NCBI GenBank assembly: GCA_022820725.1
Contig: JAJEFA010000010.1
Coordinates: 124,001 to 188,000 of the forward strand
Direction: 5' to 3'
Length of the DNA stretch: 64,000 bases
Origin: Candidatus Binatia bacterium
Lineage (GTDB): Bacteria > Desulfobacterota > Binatia > Bin18
The notes under the pieces were generated by a model, which saw nothing but the letters and a program-made list of their open reading frames with translations, was not told where the DNA came from and did not search any database. A program made the position numbers and the translations under genes. This document shows positions 9,046 to 18,084 of this stretch, piece after piece. The number at the start of each line of letters is the position of its first letter. Within the stretch, counting starts at the first letter, position 1.

Positions 9046-10137
9046 CTACACCCCCTGCTCAACTAGGTTCCAGCCCGCCGCGCAGAGCTGCTTGCACTTT
9101 TCCCCGCGGGTGATGGCTTCGGGCGAGCTGGCATTGCCTTCGAGGCCGCGCTTGTAGACGCCCTGCACGATGGCGGCCAGCCGGAAGAGCGAGAACACCA
9201 GATAGAATTTCCATTCCGGAATGTCTTCCTGACCTGTCTTCTGACAGTACCAGGCGACGTATTCCTCCTCGGACGGGATGCCGTAGCTGGCGTAGTCAAT
9301 GCTGGTCAGGTCGCCGCGCATATCGTCCGGGACGTAGTACGGCAGGCAGTTATAGGCCAAATCGGATAGGGGCGCGCCCAGCGTACTCAGCTCCCAGTCC
9401 ACCACGGCCAGCACGCGAGGCTCGGTATGATGAAAGATCATGTTTTCCAGACGGAAATCCCCGTGGGCGATGGTTGTTTCGTGGTGTGCGGGCAGATGTT
9501 CGGGCAGCCATTTCATAAGATTTTCCATGGCCGGCAGGTCGTCGGTCTTGCTGGCCTCGTACTGCTTGGACCAGCGCCGCACCTGGCGTTCCATATACCC
9601 GCCGACCTTGCCGTAGCCTTCCAGCCCAACGGCCCGGAAATCGACCTGATGGAGTTTGGCCATGACGTCGACCATGGCCTGGTAAATCTCGCGGCGTTCC
9701 GCCGGTGCCAACTCGGGCAATTCATAGCCACGAAAAACCCGCCCATCCACAAAATCCATGATATAGAAGTCCACCCCGATGACGCTGGGGTCCTGGCACA
9801 GGACATAGGGTTTCGCGACCGGCACATCGGTCTCCCACAAGGCGGAAATGACCCGGAACTCACGGTCAACCGCGTGGGCGGAGGGCAGGAGTTTGCCCGG
9901 TGGTTTTTTGCGCAGCACATAGCGCCGGCCCGCGCCGTCGGTCAACACAAAGGTCGGGTTGGACATGCCGCCCCGGACCTGACCGACGTGTAATGGCGCG
10001 GTAAAGCCGTCAACGTGTTCCTGCATATAGCCTGCAAGGGCGGCTTCATCAAAGCGATGCTGGTCCAGCACTGGCGCGGTTTCGGTGGTGAGCGACGTGC
10101 GCGGCGTCAGCATCATTTCGGTGTCAGATGTTGTCAT
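9046..10137 (-). CDS. Phosphotransferase family protein (APH / ACAD10-like kinase fold)
   Basis: The ATG at 10137 follows GGGAGGGAAGCC, a good ribosome-binding site; longer upstream frames run into the neighbouring gene. The 363-residue protein has the aminoglycoside phosphotransferase (PF01636) kinase fold: the ATP-site Lys in RYVLRKKPPG, the catalytic loop HGDFRLEN, and the metal-binding VVDWELST. It belongs to the group often encoded beside acyl-CoA dehydrogenases (human ACAD10/11 N-terminal domain), which phosphorylates hydroxylated acyl chains rather than antibiotics. That substrate is inference from the family. A histidine phosphatase gene lies 91 bp upstream on the same strand. Confidence 0.88.
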   Translation of the reverse strand: MTTSDTEMMLTPRTSLTTETAPVLDQHRFDEAALAGYMQEHVDGFTAPLHVGQVRGGMSNPTFVLTDGAGRRYVLRKKPPGKLLPSAHAVDREFRVISALWETDVPVAKPYVLCQDPSVIGVDFYIMDFVDGRVFRGYELPELAPAERREIYQAMVDVMAKLHQVDFRAVGLEGYGKVGGYMERQVRRWSKQYEASKTDDLPAMENLMKWLPEHLPAHHETTIAHGDFRLENMIFHHTEPRVLAVVDWELSTLGAPLSDLAYNCLPYYVPDDMRGDLTSIDYASYGIPSEEEYVAWYCQKTGQEDIPEWKFYLVFSLFRLAAIVQGVYKRGLEGNASSPEAITRGEKCKQLCAAGWNLVEQGV

Positions 10138-10228
10138 GGCTTCCCTCCCCGGAAACGTTCTGGCGTGCGGTTTTCGACCTGTTTCAAACACTCCCGCAGG
10201 CAGAACGCAAGGCCGGAGCGTCCCGAGC

Positions 10229-10783
10229 TTAGAGAATCCGGGTCTCCCGCTGGCGACCAAGTTCGCTTAAATGGAGTTGGCTATCGCGTACTTCCAGACG
10301 GGTACACGAGCAGTTATCCGGTTCAAAGCAGATCACCCGGTCATCCTGCGTGGCCGCACCGACCGCCGCGTTAATGGCAATAAAGTGGGAGGTGACGACC
10401 GTCGTGGTCCTGAGGGCAAGCAGGGCGGCAACGACCTGATCCCGCCACTCCTGATACCGGGGCGCAAGCTCACCCCAACGACCCCGCATGGCCTGCCTAA
10501 GCCAATCTGCGCGGGCTTGCAGATCTTTCGTTGGAGAAGGAATCTCCGCCACCGCCGGTTCGATTCGGGCCTGGACCTTCCAGCGTTTCTCAAACGCCGC
10601 GGCGGTCTGGCGCGTACGCTGGAGCGGGCTAGTGACAAGGGGCAGCGGTCCCAGCGACTCCAGTTCGTCTGCGATGGCTTCAGCTTGGGTCAGGCCAACG
10701 GCATCGAGTCCAGGGTCATAGGCTTGATCAAAGCCGGCACTGGCCTGCCCGTGGCGGATGAGATACAGCGTCGGGTGTACCAT
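10229..10783 (-). CDS. Histidine phosphatase family protein
   Basis: A 184-residue branch-1 histidine phosphatase. The phosphate-accepting histidine is in LIRHGQAS at residues 8-15, a second phosphate-pocket Arg is in TSPLQRTRQTA, and the second catalytic histidine is in VVTSHFIAI. These enzymes form a phosphohistidine intermediate and act on sugar phosphates, nucleotides or phosphoproteins. The substrate here is unknown. The ATG has GGAGGA about ten bases upstream. It precedes the phosphotransferase gene on the same strand, so the two may form a kinase-phosphatase pair in one transcript. Confidence 0.9.
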   Translation of the reverse strand: MVHPTLYLIRHGQASAGFDQAYDPGLDAVGLTQAEAIADELESLGPLPLVTSPLQRTRQTAAAFEKRWKVQARIEPAVAEIPSPTKDLQARADWLRQAMRGRWGELAPRYQEWRDQVVAALLALRTTTVVTSHFIAINAAVGAATQDDRVICFEPDNCSCTRLEVRDSQLHLSELGRQRETRIL

Positions 10784-10842
10784 GTTTAGTCGGTCCTCCA
10801 GGCTTCTTGCCCGTACGACACCTCAGACTTCTGGATGGAAGT

Positions 10843-11184
10843 TCAGACGTGTCTTCTTTGATCCCAAATTCTGCGTCCCCCTTCCGCCAGCCACATATTT
10901 ACCTGGCGGTGCGGTAGTTCCAGAATAAGTTCCCAGAAACGAAGCCGTTGGGGGCTTAGTCCAGCACCTTGATGCCCTTTGATCCACTCTCGTAAGGCGT
11001 TGTTGTCCAGGATGGAGCGCAACCACGTCACCGCATCCCAACTTCCCGAGGTCAGGACACGGCCGATAATAAGATTCCGATCAGCGGCCCAGTCTAAGGC
11101 CGCAAAATCATAGTCCCAAAACAAGTCCTTCAGTACTCCAGGCAGTTTGGGAGCGCGCGGTTTGCAGGCCCTTTGTTGATTCAC
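10843..11184 (-). CDS. DUF6922-like small protein
   Basis: A 113-residue protein starting at GTG with GAGAGGAAAG just upstream. The core, LFWDYDFAALDWAADRNLII and then GRVLTSGSWDAVTWLR, matches a family of small bacterial proteins that I believe is DUF6922, whose members are often encoded next to nucleotidyltransferase-like toxins or stand alone. It is Trp-rich and has no signal or membrane segment. Here it follows a secreted coiled-coil gene with a gap of only 11 bp. No toxin partner is visible. The family name is from memory and the function is unknown. Confidence 0.7.
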   Translation of the reverse strand: MNQQRACKPRAPKLPGVLKDLFWDYDFAALDWAADRNLIIGRVLTSGSWDAVTWLRSILDNNALREWIKGHQGAGLSPQRLRFWELILELPHRQVNMWLAEGGRRIWDQRRHV

Positions 11185-11195
11185 ACTCTTTCCTC

Positions 11196-11963
11196 TCAGA
11201 GCTTTTTCCCTGCCGCCTTAGGCAGCTTAGACACGGGCTGGACCACGTTTGGGGGCATCTCCGGCGGGGGGTTGCGAATCGCATTGGCGGTCAGAGAATT
11301 CAGAAGGTCCTTCAAGAAATCGTCCTGCTCAAACCTGGTGATGAGGGCCTGCCAGAAAGCAGGGTCGGCGTAGCCACGAATGCACGGGACGACGAATTGT
11401 TCACGGTAGGCATTCAGGGCGTCCATATAGAGCGTGAGCCCGATTCGATACTGTTCCAGCCCGCCACGATAGCGGGACAGCGCCTCGGCATAGACCTCAC
11501 GAGCCTGGCAGTACACCCCCCGCGGGATCAGCCTTTTCCGATATGCGGCCTTGGCTTCAAGAAACTCCTCATGGGCCAGCCGTATGTCCCGCTCCCACTG
11601 CCGACGCGCCGCTGCGTGTTGTTCCCTCAGTTCTACAAGCAGCGCCCGCTTAGGCCGCACGATGGTCCGACGGATTTTCCCAATCTGGCGGGCTAATGCC
11701 CGGTCGTATTCCTCGGGAGGATGGAGCCGCAAGTTCTGGTAGATGGCCTCCTGCCCCTGGGTTTTCGATTCGGCCTCGCGAACCGTTCCCTGAACGGTCC
11801 GCAGCCCATGCAAAAGCAGGCCGACGCTCCGCTCGACCTCTTTGAGGTGGTCGCCACAGGCCGCGAACGTCACCCCGGCACTCGATAGCCAGACAATACA
11901 CGCGCAGCAGACCGAGCCCCAGTGACAAAGAACCAACACATGGGAGAAACGAGCGCTTCGCAT
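11196..11963 (-). CDS. Secreted coiled-coil protein of unknown function
   Basis: The ATG at 11963 starts two bases after the stop of the OsmC gene (TAGGATG), so it is probably translationally coupled to it. A signal peptide is plausible (MRSARFSHVLVLCHWGSVCC, with a hydrophobic run continuing to SSAGVTFA). The mature 220 residues are strongly helical and charged, with long stretches lacking Pro and Gly (ARQIGKIRRTIVRPKRALLV, HEEFLEAKAAYRKRL) that look like coiled coil. Three Cys in the mature part could form disulfides. No known domain is recognised. Confidence 0.7.
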   Translation of the reverse strand: MRSARFSHVLVLCHWGSVCCACIVWLSSAGVTFAACGDHLKEVERSVGLLLHGLRTVQGTVREAESKTQGQEAIYQNLRLHPPEEYDRALARQIGKIRRTIVRPKRALLVELREQHAAARRQWERDIRLAHEEFLEAKAAYRKRLIPRGVYCQAREVYAEALSRYRGGLEQYRIGLTLYMDALNAYREQFVVPCIRGYADPAFWQALITRFEQDDFLKDLLNSLTANAIRNPPPEMPPNVVQPVSKLPKAAGKKL

Positions 11964-11964
11964 C

Positions 11965-12399
11965 CTAGGCAGGCAGGACGGTAACATTGAGGGAATAGGC
12001 AATACTGTCCTTCAAGAGCCCGCGCACATAGCAGCCCTTTTCCGCTCGGGTGACCACGGTCCGTACCGTCTCCTCAGACGCAGGACTGTGCACGGTCAGA
12101 TCAACGTCTATGGTTTTCACAAAACCTTTTGTGTTCGACCTGGCGGAAACCGACGCCCCGGCAAGCGGCACTTGACGCGCCCGGGCCGTGATCTCAAGCG
12201 ACATCAGCAGACAGCCGCACAAGCTGCCCAGGAAGGCCGTAATCGGGTCGGGGGCCGCGCCGTTTCCACCTAATGCTTTGGGCTCATCAAGCGTCCAGGC
12301 GTGCTGGCCGGCCCGGAGTTCAACCCGACCCGCATCGCCCGCAAGGGAGCCGACAGCATGACGAAAACCACCCTGAGCCGATGCCGTGCCGCTGTCCAT
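11965..12399 (-). CDS. OsmC-like protein
   Basis: A 144-residue OsmC/Ohr-superfamily protein. Two redox cysteines are in the expected places: one in LGSLCGCLLMSLE on the long central helix and one in EKGCYVRGLL, where classical family members have GCP. OsmC and Ohr proteins reduce organic hydroperoxides using this Cys pair. The replacement of Pro after the second Cys, and the KALGGNGAAPDPI segment, put it nearer to the general OsmC-like group than to Ohr. It lies between a VOC protein (30-bp gap) and the secreted gene to which it is coupled, so it is part of a minus-strand operon that starts at the CcdA-TlpA fusion. Confidence 0.87.
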   Translation of the reverse strand: MDSGTASAQGGFRHAVGSLAGDAGRVELRAGQHAWTLDEPKALGGNGAAPDPITAFLGSLCGCLLMSLEITARARQVPLAGASVSARSNTKGFVKTIDVDLTVHSPASEETVRTVVTRAEKGCYVRGLLKDSIAYSLNVTVLPA

Positions 12400-12429
12400 C
12401 GCGCTTTTGATTCCGTGCAGCCACTCCGG

Positions 12430-12873
12430 TTAAAACTCGATCAGTTCCAATACGGTTCCGTCAGGGTCGTGGAAGCACACAAAACGAGTCATCCCGCCGC
12501 CGAGGATGGTCTCCTGAGGGGGTGAGAGGAATTTGACTCCCTTGGCCTTGAGGTCTTCGTACTCCTGCATCAGGTTTTTCGTTTTCAGGGCAATACGGGC
12601 GATGCCGGCGTGGGCGAGATGGGGATAGGGTGTCCCGTCCGTCTTGGGCTGCTTCCATTCGATCAGGTCGATACGCGTCGCGTGGAGATTATCGCCCAGC
12701 ATCAGGAGCGCGGCCCGAGCCTGTCCGTTCGGAATCTGCAGACCGGCGTCCAGTTGCGGGCTGCTGCCGGTACCAAGATCGTTGACGACCCGAAAGCCCA
12801 GCATTTGATAGAACGCGAGCGAGCGTTCAAAGTCGGAGACATTGACGTTGACGTGGAAAATACCTTGAATCAT
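12430..12873 (-). CDS. VOC family (glyoxalase/dioxygenase fold) protein
   Basis: A single-chain vicinal-oxygen-chelate protein of 147 residues with two beta-alpha-beta-beta-beta modules. Likely metal ligands are His7 in GIFHVNVNV, a Glu/His in the middle (RIDLIEWKQP, HLAHAGIARIAL) and the terminal Glu in GTVLELIEF. The FHDPDGTVLELIEF ending is the classic VOC signature. The family includes glyoxalase I, extradiol dioxygenases and methylmalonyl-CoA epimerase, but the sequence does not single one out. Its ATG overlaps the stop of the CcdA-TlpA gene by 4 bp, so the two are translationally coupled. Confidence 0.88.
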   Translation of the reverse strand: MIQGIFHVNVNVSDFERSLAFYQMLGFRVVNDLGTGSSPQLDAGLQIPNGQARAALLMLGDNLHATRIDLIEWKQPKTDGTPYPHLAHAGIARIALKTKNLMQEYEDLKAKGVKFLSPPQETILGGGMTRFVCFHDPDGTVLELIEF

Positions 12874-14153
12874 GGCTTCCTCTCCTCAATACCCGGAGCG
12901 TCGAGCGGATAGGCAATCGCTTCGACCTGAGGCGTCTGCTGTCGAGCCGGACTGGCCCGGAAGGTTTTTGCGAGTTCGCGGTCCAAGACGTCTTCGGCGA
13001 CATAGCCGGTAAACGCACGCTGCACCGTGCCGTCAGGAGCAAACAGGAAACTGCTGGGTAGGGCAAACACCTGATAGCGCAGACCGATCTCGTCCGACAG
13101 GTCACGGCCAATGGCGTACGGGATATTGTATTTCCGGACAAAGTCCCGCACCCCGTCTTCTTCACTCTGCAAGGCCACCCCAATCACGGAAAATCCCTGA
13201 CGTTTATACTTGTGGTACATGCGGACCAAGGCCGGCGTTTCGATGACGCACGGGCCGCACCAGGTTGCCCAGAAATTGACCAGAACCACTTTGCCTTCAT
13301 AGTCGGACAGACTCACCCGGTCGCCATCAATGGTCGTCAGGGTAAAATTATAGTCACCGTACTTACTCGGCGGCGGCAGCGTGTCCGACGCAACCGGCGT
13401 GGAAGCACCCGCTTCCTGGACCTCGCCGACGAGCAGTTCCTCCGGGTTCAAGAAAGTCAGCCGCGACGAGACCCAGGCCAGCTTATCGGTAAAGATAAGT
13501 AGGCCGACCAGGACGAGCAGCATGCCGGCCGTCACTTCCATTTGCCGCAGATAGCCCTTCATCCCCTGGAAGAGCGACAGAAAGCCGTTCAGGAAGGCGG
13601 CAGAGAGCATAAACGGGATGCCGAGGCCAAGCGAATACACCGCCAGCAGGAGGACCCCCTGACTGAGCGTCTCGGTTGTTGCAGCTATGGCCAGAATACC
13701 GGCCAGAATCGGGCCAACGCACGGCGTCCAGCCAAAGGCAAAAAACAGCCCCGCCACAAACGCCCGGATCATACCGGGTTCCGCAGGCTCTTTGGAAAAG
13801 CGGCGCTCCCGGAGCAAGGCCGGGATGGGCAATACCCCGGCCAGATGCAGGCCGAGGACCATAATACCAAGGCCGGCGACGCCTTTGAGGATGCCCAGGT
13901 TTGATCTGAGCAGCCCACTCACCGCAGAGGCCGAGGCGCCGAGGGCAATAAACACCAGAGAGAAGCCGAGCACAAAGGGGATGCTCTTGAGCAGCGTACT
14001 GGTCATCAGTTGCGCCGAGCGCTGACGGGCGGTGAGCTGCTCAAAGCTCATGCCGGTAATAAAGGTCAAATAGCCGGGCACGATAGGCAGAACGCACGGC
14101 GAGGCAAAAGACAGAAAGCCTGCCAGCAAGGCAATACCAAGTCCGATATCCAT
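12870..14153 (-). CDS. CcdA-TlpA fusion: membrane thiol-disulfide transporter with periplasmic thioredoxin domain
   Basis: The N-terminal 230 residues are a CcdA/DsbD-type membrane domain. It has six hydrophobic helices and the two conserved proline-flanked cysteines, in SFASPCVLPIVPGYL (first helix) and FGWTPCVGPIL. Residues about 270-390 form a TlpA/ResA-like thioredoxin domain with the active site WATWCGPC. The chain would move reducing electrons from cytoplasmic thioredoxin through the membrane to its own outer domain, as in cytochrome c maturation or peroxide defence. The ATG at 14153 gives a proper first helix. CcdA and TlpA are more often separate genes. OsmC and VOC genes follow in the same operon, which fits a redox role. 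Confidence 0.9.
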   Translation of the reverse strand: MDIGLGIALLAGFLSFASPCVLPIVPGYLTFITGMSFEQLTARQRSAQLMTSTLLKSIPFVLGFSLVFIALGASASAVSGLLRSNLGILKGVAGLGIMVLGLHLAGVLPIPALLRERRFSKEPAEPGMIRAFVAGLFFAFGWTPCVGPILAGILAIAATTETLSQGVLLLAVYSLGLGIPFMLSAAFLNGFLSLFQGMKGYLRQMEVTAGMLLVLVGLLIFTDKLAWVSSRLTFLNPEELLVGEVQEAGASTPVASDTLPPPSKYGDYNFTLTTIDGDRVSLSDYEGKVVLVNFWATWCGPCVIETPALVRMYHKYKRQGFSVIGVALQSEEDGVRDFVRKYNIPYAIGRDLSDEIGLRYQVFALPSSFLFAPDGTVQRAFTGYVAEDVLDRELAKTFRASPARQQTPQVEAIAYPLDAPGIEERKP

Positions 14154-14302
14154 CGTTCGTGAGCATACCACAGAACGAACGGAGGAGCGATATGGTGGGC
14201 GGGAGATGTGCGGGTCACGTCAGGAAATCACGTCAGTCCTCTTTCAGCTCAAAATCCTCGCAGTCCCGCCCCTCGCTCAAATGCTTGCTGCGCAGGGAGC
14301 CC

Positions 14303-15718
14303 TCACGGTTCGGGCAGGAAGTGCGCGATCGAGTTGGCGTAGTAGCGTAGCAGGTCATGCTCGGCCGCGTGCGCGCGGTACAGCCCGTCCGACTCCTGCA
14401 CCACGTGCCGCAGGACCAGCATCCGTAACCCTACTGTCGTCGCATAGTCGTGGTCGGCCCTCGGGATATGGACATAGGCCCCGTGCTGTTCGAGGTCAGT
14501 GATAAGGGCCTGGGCGTGCGCCTTGATCTCAAGGGCGCTCAGGGCGGTGTGGGAATGGCGGAGAAACACGGTCGCGATGAGCGGAACCGGTAAGGCCGGA
14601 ATGGCTGCGGCAATCGCGTCGAACACTTCGCGGCCCAGCCGCTCTATGGCCTCAAAACGAGTCGCTGTGTCCAAACGGCGAAAATCGGTCTGGGTGCGCG
14701 CGGTATAGGCGCGCATGGAAATCGGCGTGCCAAAATTGACGCAGGCATACCCGAAGCGATACCAGCGCCACTCCAGCAGCAGTCTCACCTGGTGGCCGAG
14801 AAACCTGAGAAAGGTGACGACCGTGTCCGTCCGGCTGCGGGGCGGGGCCTGCGGATCGAGTTCGCGCACCAGAGTGCGATCTTCCAGCACCCGGTCGTAA
14901 TTGATCCCCACCGGGATGAACACGAGGTCGCGCTCCCCCTGGGGGTCGAACGCCGAGACCATGTAGCTGAGGAGGCCGAGCCGAGGCATACGCAGAGTCC
15001 CGTCGCGGGTCAGGCGGCCTTCGGGGTAGAACGCCTGTACGACCCCGCCGGCGGTCGCCATCTGCACGTAGCGCGCCAACACGCGGCGGTAGAGCGGATT
15101 CGCGGAGTCCCGCCGTACGAAAAACCCGCCGAGCGCTTTAATCAAGGATTGCAGGGGCCAGATCCGCGCCCATTCGCCCACCGCATAGCTCAAGGCGGCG
15201 CGATTGGCGGCCATGTAGGCGACGATGATGTAATCCGCATTGCTGCGATGATTCATCACAAACACGACACTCGCGTTGGGCGCGATGCCGGCCAGCGCGG
15301 CGTCGTCGGCATAGCCCAGGCGGACGCGATAGAGCACTTGCAGCAGGCGCCGGGCGAGGGCATAGCCCAGGCGGAAATAGACGTAGACGTTGAACGACGG
15401 GACAATCTCCCGCGCATAGCGCGCGACCTCGCGCAGCAGGACTTCGCGCGGCCGCCCGGACTGCTGCGCCTCGGTCTCGACCGCCTCCATCACCGCGGGG
15501 TCGTCCGTCAGGCGATCGATCAGCACTTGGCGTTTGGTCCGTTGGAAAAGCGGGATTTGCAGAGGGAGGCGGGTATTGAGCTCGTCGATCACCCGACTGG
15601 CGCGCCGGCGGAACAGCCAGCGGGTGCCGGGCACAAGCAGGCGGTCGAGCACCGCCCACAGGACCAGAGCACCGGCCACCGTCACGACCCATATTGGCAG
15701 GGAGATCGTCTCTGTCAT
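14303..15718 (-). CDS. PlsB/PlsC-type phospholipid acyltransferase
   Basis: From the ATG at 15718 the protein has 471 residues with one N-terminal membrane helix (LPIWVVTVAGALVLWAVL). The acyltransferase motifs are clear: motif I FVMNHRSNADYI (His-X4-Asp), motif II around GGFFVRRD, motif III FYPEGRLTRDG, and a motif IV region in FIPVGINYDRV. This set and the length resemble glycerol-3-phosphate acyltransferases (PlsB-like) more than the short PlsC enzymes. It probably transfers fatty acyl groups to glycerol-3-phosphate at the inner face of the membrane. A TTG at 15775 is an alternative start; neither has a strong ribosome-binding site. The opposite strand is open through this gene by chance. 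Confidence 0.88.
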   Translation of the reverse strand: MTETISLPIWVVTVAGALVLWAVLDRLLVPGTRWLFRRRASRVIDELNTRLPLQIPLFQRTKRQVLIDRLTDDPAVMEAVETEAQQSGRPREVLLREVARYAREIVPSFNVYVYFRLGYALARRLLQVLYRVRLGYADDAALAGIAPNASVVFVMNHRSNADYIIVAYMAANRAALSYAVGEWARIWPLQSLIKALGGFFVRRDSANPLYRRVLARYVQMATAGGVVQAFYPEGRLTRDGTLRMPRLGLLSYMVSAFDPQGERDLVFIPVGINYDRVLEDRTLVRELDPQAPPRSRTDTVVTFLRFLGHQVRLLLEWRWYRFGYACVNFGTPISMRAYTARTQTDFRRLDTATRFEAIERLGREVFDAIAAAIPALPVPLIATVFLRHSHTALSALEIKAHAQALITDLEQHGAYVHIPRADHDYATTVGLRMLVLRHVVQESDGLYRAHAAEHDLLRYYANSIAHFLPEP

Positions 15719-15877
15719 GTGCGCGCCAAGCAGGCCGTCGTCAATCCGCCCATAGATTCCGCTGTCCCCTGTCAATCAGCCGATTCTCCCGGCTGGCGGT
15801 GCTGGAGCGTCTCTCAGGAGCAGGAGCAAGACTTACCACAGGTGTGGGTGCCGCCGCTACTCAACCGCGCCGTCGCC

Positions 15878-17686
15878 CTACTCCACCAGCACCGGCATCT
15901 CCACGAAGGAGGGCGTCCCGGCGGCGTGATAGACCGTGTTGGTCGCCACGCGAATATCGGCTTCGCTGTCGTGCGCGAGGACGGGATGGCCGCTGTTCGT
16001 GTTGCGGGCGCGGCGCGGGAAATTACTGCTGACGATGTCGACCTGCAACCGGCTGTCGGCGCGGACCGTATGGTGAATGTCCGCCAGGTTGATCGTGACG
16101 GGATAGACCGTACCGGGTTCGAGTGGCTGCGGGTGATTCTGGGCGGGATCGAGGATCGACTCCCGATACAGGGCGCGGGTCACCCCTTCCATGAGCAACA
16201 GCGTGCACCCGTCCGGGGTGACTTCGATGAGCTTGGCGATAAAGTCGGTGTCGGGGCAGTCGGAACTCACATGCAGCGTGACCCGCACCGCCCCCGCCAG
16301 CGTCAGGTCCCGGTCCAGCTTCTCGCCGGTATACATCAGGCCGTAATTCGGCAGTGCCTGTGCAGGGCGTTGGTCCACCTGGCCGGCCGGGATCAGCATG
16401 TTGCGCCCGCCGAGCGTGGGGTTCGGCTGGCGCGGATCGTAGGTATACCGTCGTGGGTCCCCGGCCGGGGCCGCGCCGAGGCGGCCGTCGCCGGTCAGGA
16501 AGACGCGCCGCTTTCTCGTGCCGGCCAGCGGCCAAGTCTCCGCATGGCGCCAATCATCGGGGACGTAGCGCTCTTCTGCCTCGACCCACGCCTGGGGCGA
16601 ATAGAAGACGGCCGGTTCGTCGATCAAAGCGGATGGCTCGTCTTTCAGATAGTGGCCGAACCACTCGAAATAGGGGTCGCGGGGCCAGCAGTTGGTTCGA
16701 TAGATAAAATGGTGTGCGTTGGGGCCGATCCACAGTTTTTGCGTCCCCGTGCGCGCCTGAATCTCCTGAAACGCAGCCAGCACGCTAGTCAGAAAGATAT
16801 CGTACCAGGTGGTGGCGTGAAAGCCGGGAATCGTAATGGTACGGCGGAAATTGTGCGCCGTTCGGAACGCGTCCGGCGCCGGATGCGTGAGGATCTCGTT
16901 CAGGAACGGCTGCCAGACAGCGAAGTCCGGGTGATTCGTCAACGGCAGGCGCAGCCAGTCCAGGCACTCAATGAACGGCGGCATGTCGTGGCCGGCGGCT
17001 TCCAGCCGACCGTAGCAAGCGCTGGCCGAGTCGCGCGTGGCTGCCATCCTGGCTTCGGTCGCGCCCGCGCTTCGCATGGCGGCGTGCCGATGGGAGGCCG
17101 ACAGGCCGGAAATGTTCTTCGCCACCCACAGCCACAGCCGTTCCAACTCGATCGCCTGTCCTTCGTACACGACGTCGTCATAGATACTGGACGCGCCGAC
17201 CTGGGCAAAAAGGGCCCGCAGCGACGGGTGCCCGGTGCTGGCCGCCGCCAGTGCGGTGGTGGCGGCCGCAGAGGAGCCCGAGACCCCTACCCGCTGATTG
17301 GTCCAGGGCTGTTCCGCGATCCACTCCAGCGTGTCGTACCCGTCGGCGGCATCGTCGGCATAGACGCGATCCTCGCCCTGGGAGGCGTAGCGGCCGCGCG
17401 TATCCTGATACACGGCCGCATAGCCGTGGGCGACGATGGCCTGCCAGCCGCGCAGGATGGGGCCGTACAGCGGGGCGGCCGCACTGGGCACCCAGCCCCG
17501 GGCCGGGTCGGTCACCGTCTGGCCCGCTGGGGTCGTGATGCCGTAGGGCGTACGGTGCACGATGACGGGAAAGCGTGGTCCCCTGTCGGCCGGCAGAAAC
17601 ACAAAGGTGTTGAGGGTGACCCCGTCGCGCATGGCCACATCCGTCTGAAACCCGCGCGTACCGTGCTGTTCGTCGACAATCTGCAT
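15878..17686 (-). CDS. CocE/NonD family hydrolase
   Basis: A 602-residue alpha/beta hydrolase of the X-Pro dipeptidyl-peptidase (S15, CocE/NonD) family. The N-terminal hydrolase domain has the family opening RDGVTLNTFVFLPAD and VIVHRTPYG, the QDTRGRYASQG loop, and a nucleophile Ser in GVSGSSAAATTALA. The C-terminal half is the jelly-roll domain (DRDLTLAGAVRVTLHVSSD, TDFIAKLIEV). Members hydrolyse esters or amides such as cocaine, glutaryl-7-ACA or X-Pro peptides. No signal peptide is present. The substrate is unknown. The start is an ATG 107 bp from the brnA stop. Confidence 0.9.
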   Translation of the reverse strand: MQIVDEQHGTRGFQTDVAMRDGVTLNTFVFLPADRGPRFPVIVHRTPYGITTPAGQTVTDPARGWVPSAAAPLYGPILRGWQAIVAHGYAAVYQDTRGRYASQGEDRVYADDAADGYDTLEWIAEQPWTNQRVGVSGSSAAATTALAAASTGHPSLRALFAQVGASSIYDDVVYEGQAIELERLWLWVAKNISGLSASHRHAAMRSAGATEARMAATRDSASACYGRLEAAGHDMPPFIECLDWLRLPLTNHPDFAVWQPFLNEILTHPAPDAFRTAHNFRRTITIPGFHATTWYDIFLTSVLAAFQEIQARTGTQKLWIGPNAHHFIYRTNCWPRDPYFEWFGHYLKDEPSALIDEPAVFYSPQAWVEAEERYVPDDWRHAETWPLAGTRKRRVFLTGDGRLGAAPAGDPRRYTYDPRQPNPTLGGRNMLIPAGQVDQRPAQALPNYGLMYTGEKLDRDLTLAGAVRVTLHVSSDCPDTDFIAKLIEVTPDGCTLLLMEGVTRALYRESILDPAQNHPQPLEPGTVYPVTINLADIHHTVRADSRLQVDIVSSNFPRRARNTNSGHPVLAHDSEADIRVATNTVYHAAGTPSFVEMPVLVE

Positions 17687-17793
17687 GGTTAAGGTTTAAG
17701 GCTCTCCATCTGAAAGCGGCTCTGCACTCGAATGGCAGCGCGTGCAGACGCCCTGCTCCTTGCTGGACTGCTACACAGGTGACAACACTGGAC

Positions 17794-18084
17794 CTACGGA
17801 TGCTCCAAAGACCGCCGTGCATGCGCGCGCAGCACCCGGTTGATCTCGGTCTGGTAGCCCCGGCCGCCGGGAACGCTTGCTTTGAACCATGCCACCACGT
17901 CGGCATCCAGCCGCAGGGTGATCTGCTGCTTCATCGGTCGATATAGGAGGTTGCGCCGCGCGCCGGACCAATCCGTAATCTCGGGGATGTCGCTCGTATC
18001 AATCTGCTCGTCGGGAAGAGCCGCAAGTGCCTGAAGCTCTACCTTCTGCGCCTTGGTAAGTTTCCCAGAAGTCCCTTTCTTCAT
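17794..18084 (-). CDS. brnA: BrnA-type antitoxin
   Basis: The ATG at 18084 is preceded by AAGGAGAGCCT, so the product is 96 residues. The C-terminal half, KQQITLRLDADVVAWFKAS followed by GRGYQTEINRVLRAH, is the ribbon-helix-helix segment of BrnA antitoxins, which bind operator DNA and neutralise the RNase toxin BrnT. The SDIPEITDWSGARR segment before it is the toxin-binding arm. The upstream brnT frame overlaps it, in the usual toxin-then-antitoxin order. Because brnT carries a stop codon, brnA may now persist as an orphan antitoxin or as a repressor of other loci. Confidence 0.88.
   Translation of the reverse strand: MKKGTSGKLTKAQKVELQALAALPDEQIDTSDIPEITDWSGARRNLLYRPMKQQITLRLDADVVAWFKASVPGGRGYQTEINRVLRAHARRSLEHP

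Noticed and set aside
15820..15878. Cys-rich peptide ending CGKSCSCS, read on the minus strand just after the CocE gene
   Set aside because: It resembles a modified-peptide precursor tail, but the frame overlaps the CocE 3' end, has no start with a ribosome-binding site and no maturation genes nearby.
14792..17692. A plus-strand open frame of 966 codons
   Set aside because: It runs antisense through the PlsB-like acyltransferase and the CocE/NonD hydrolase, both of which have clear motifs on the minus strand. Its own protein shows no family signature and looks like the usual high-GC antisense opening.
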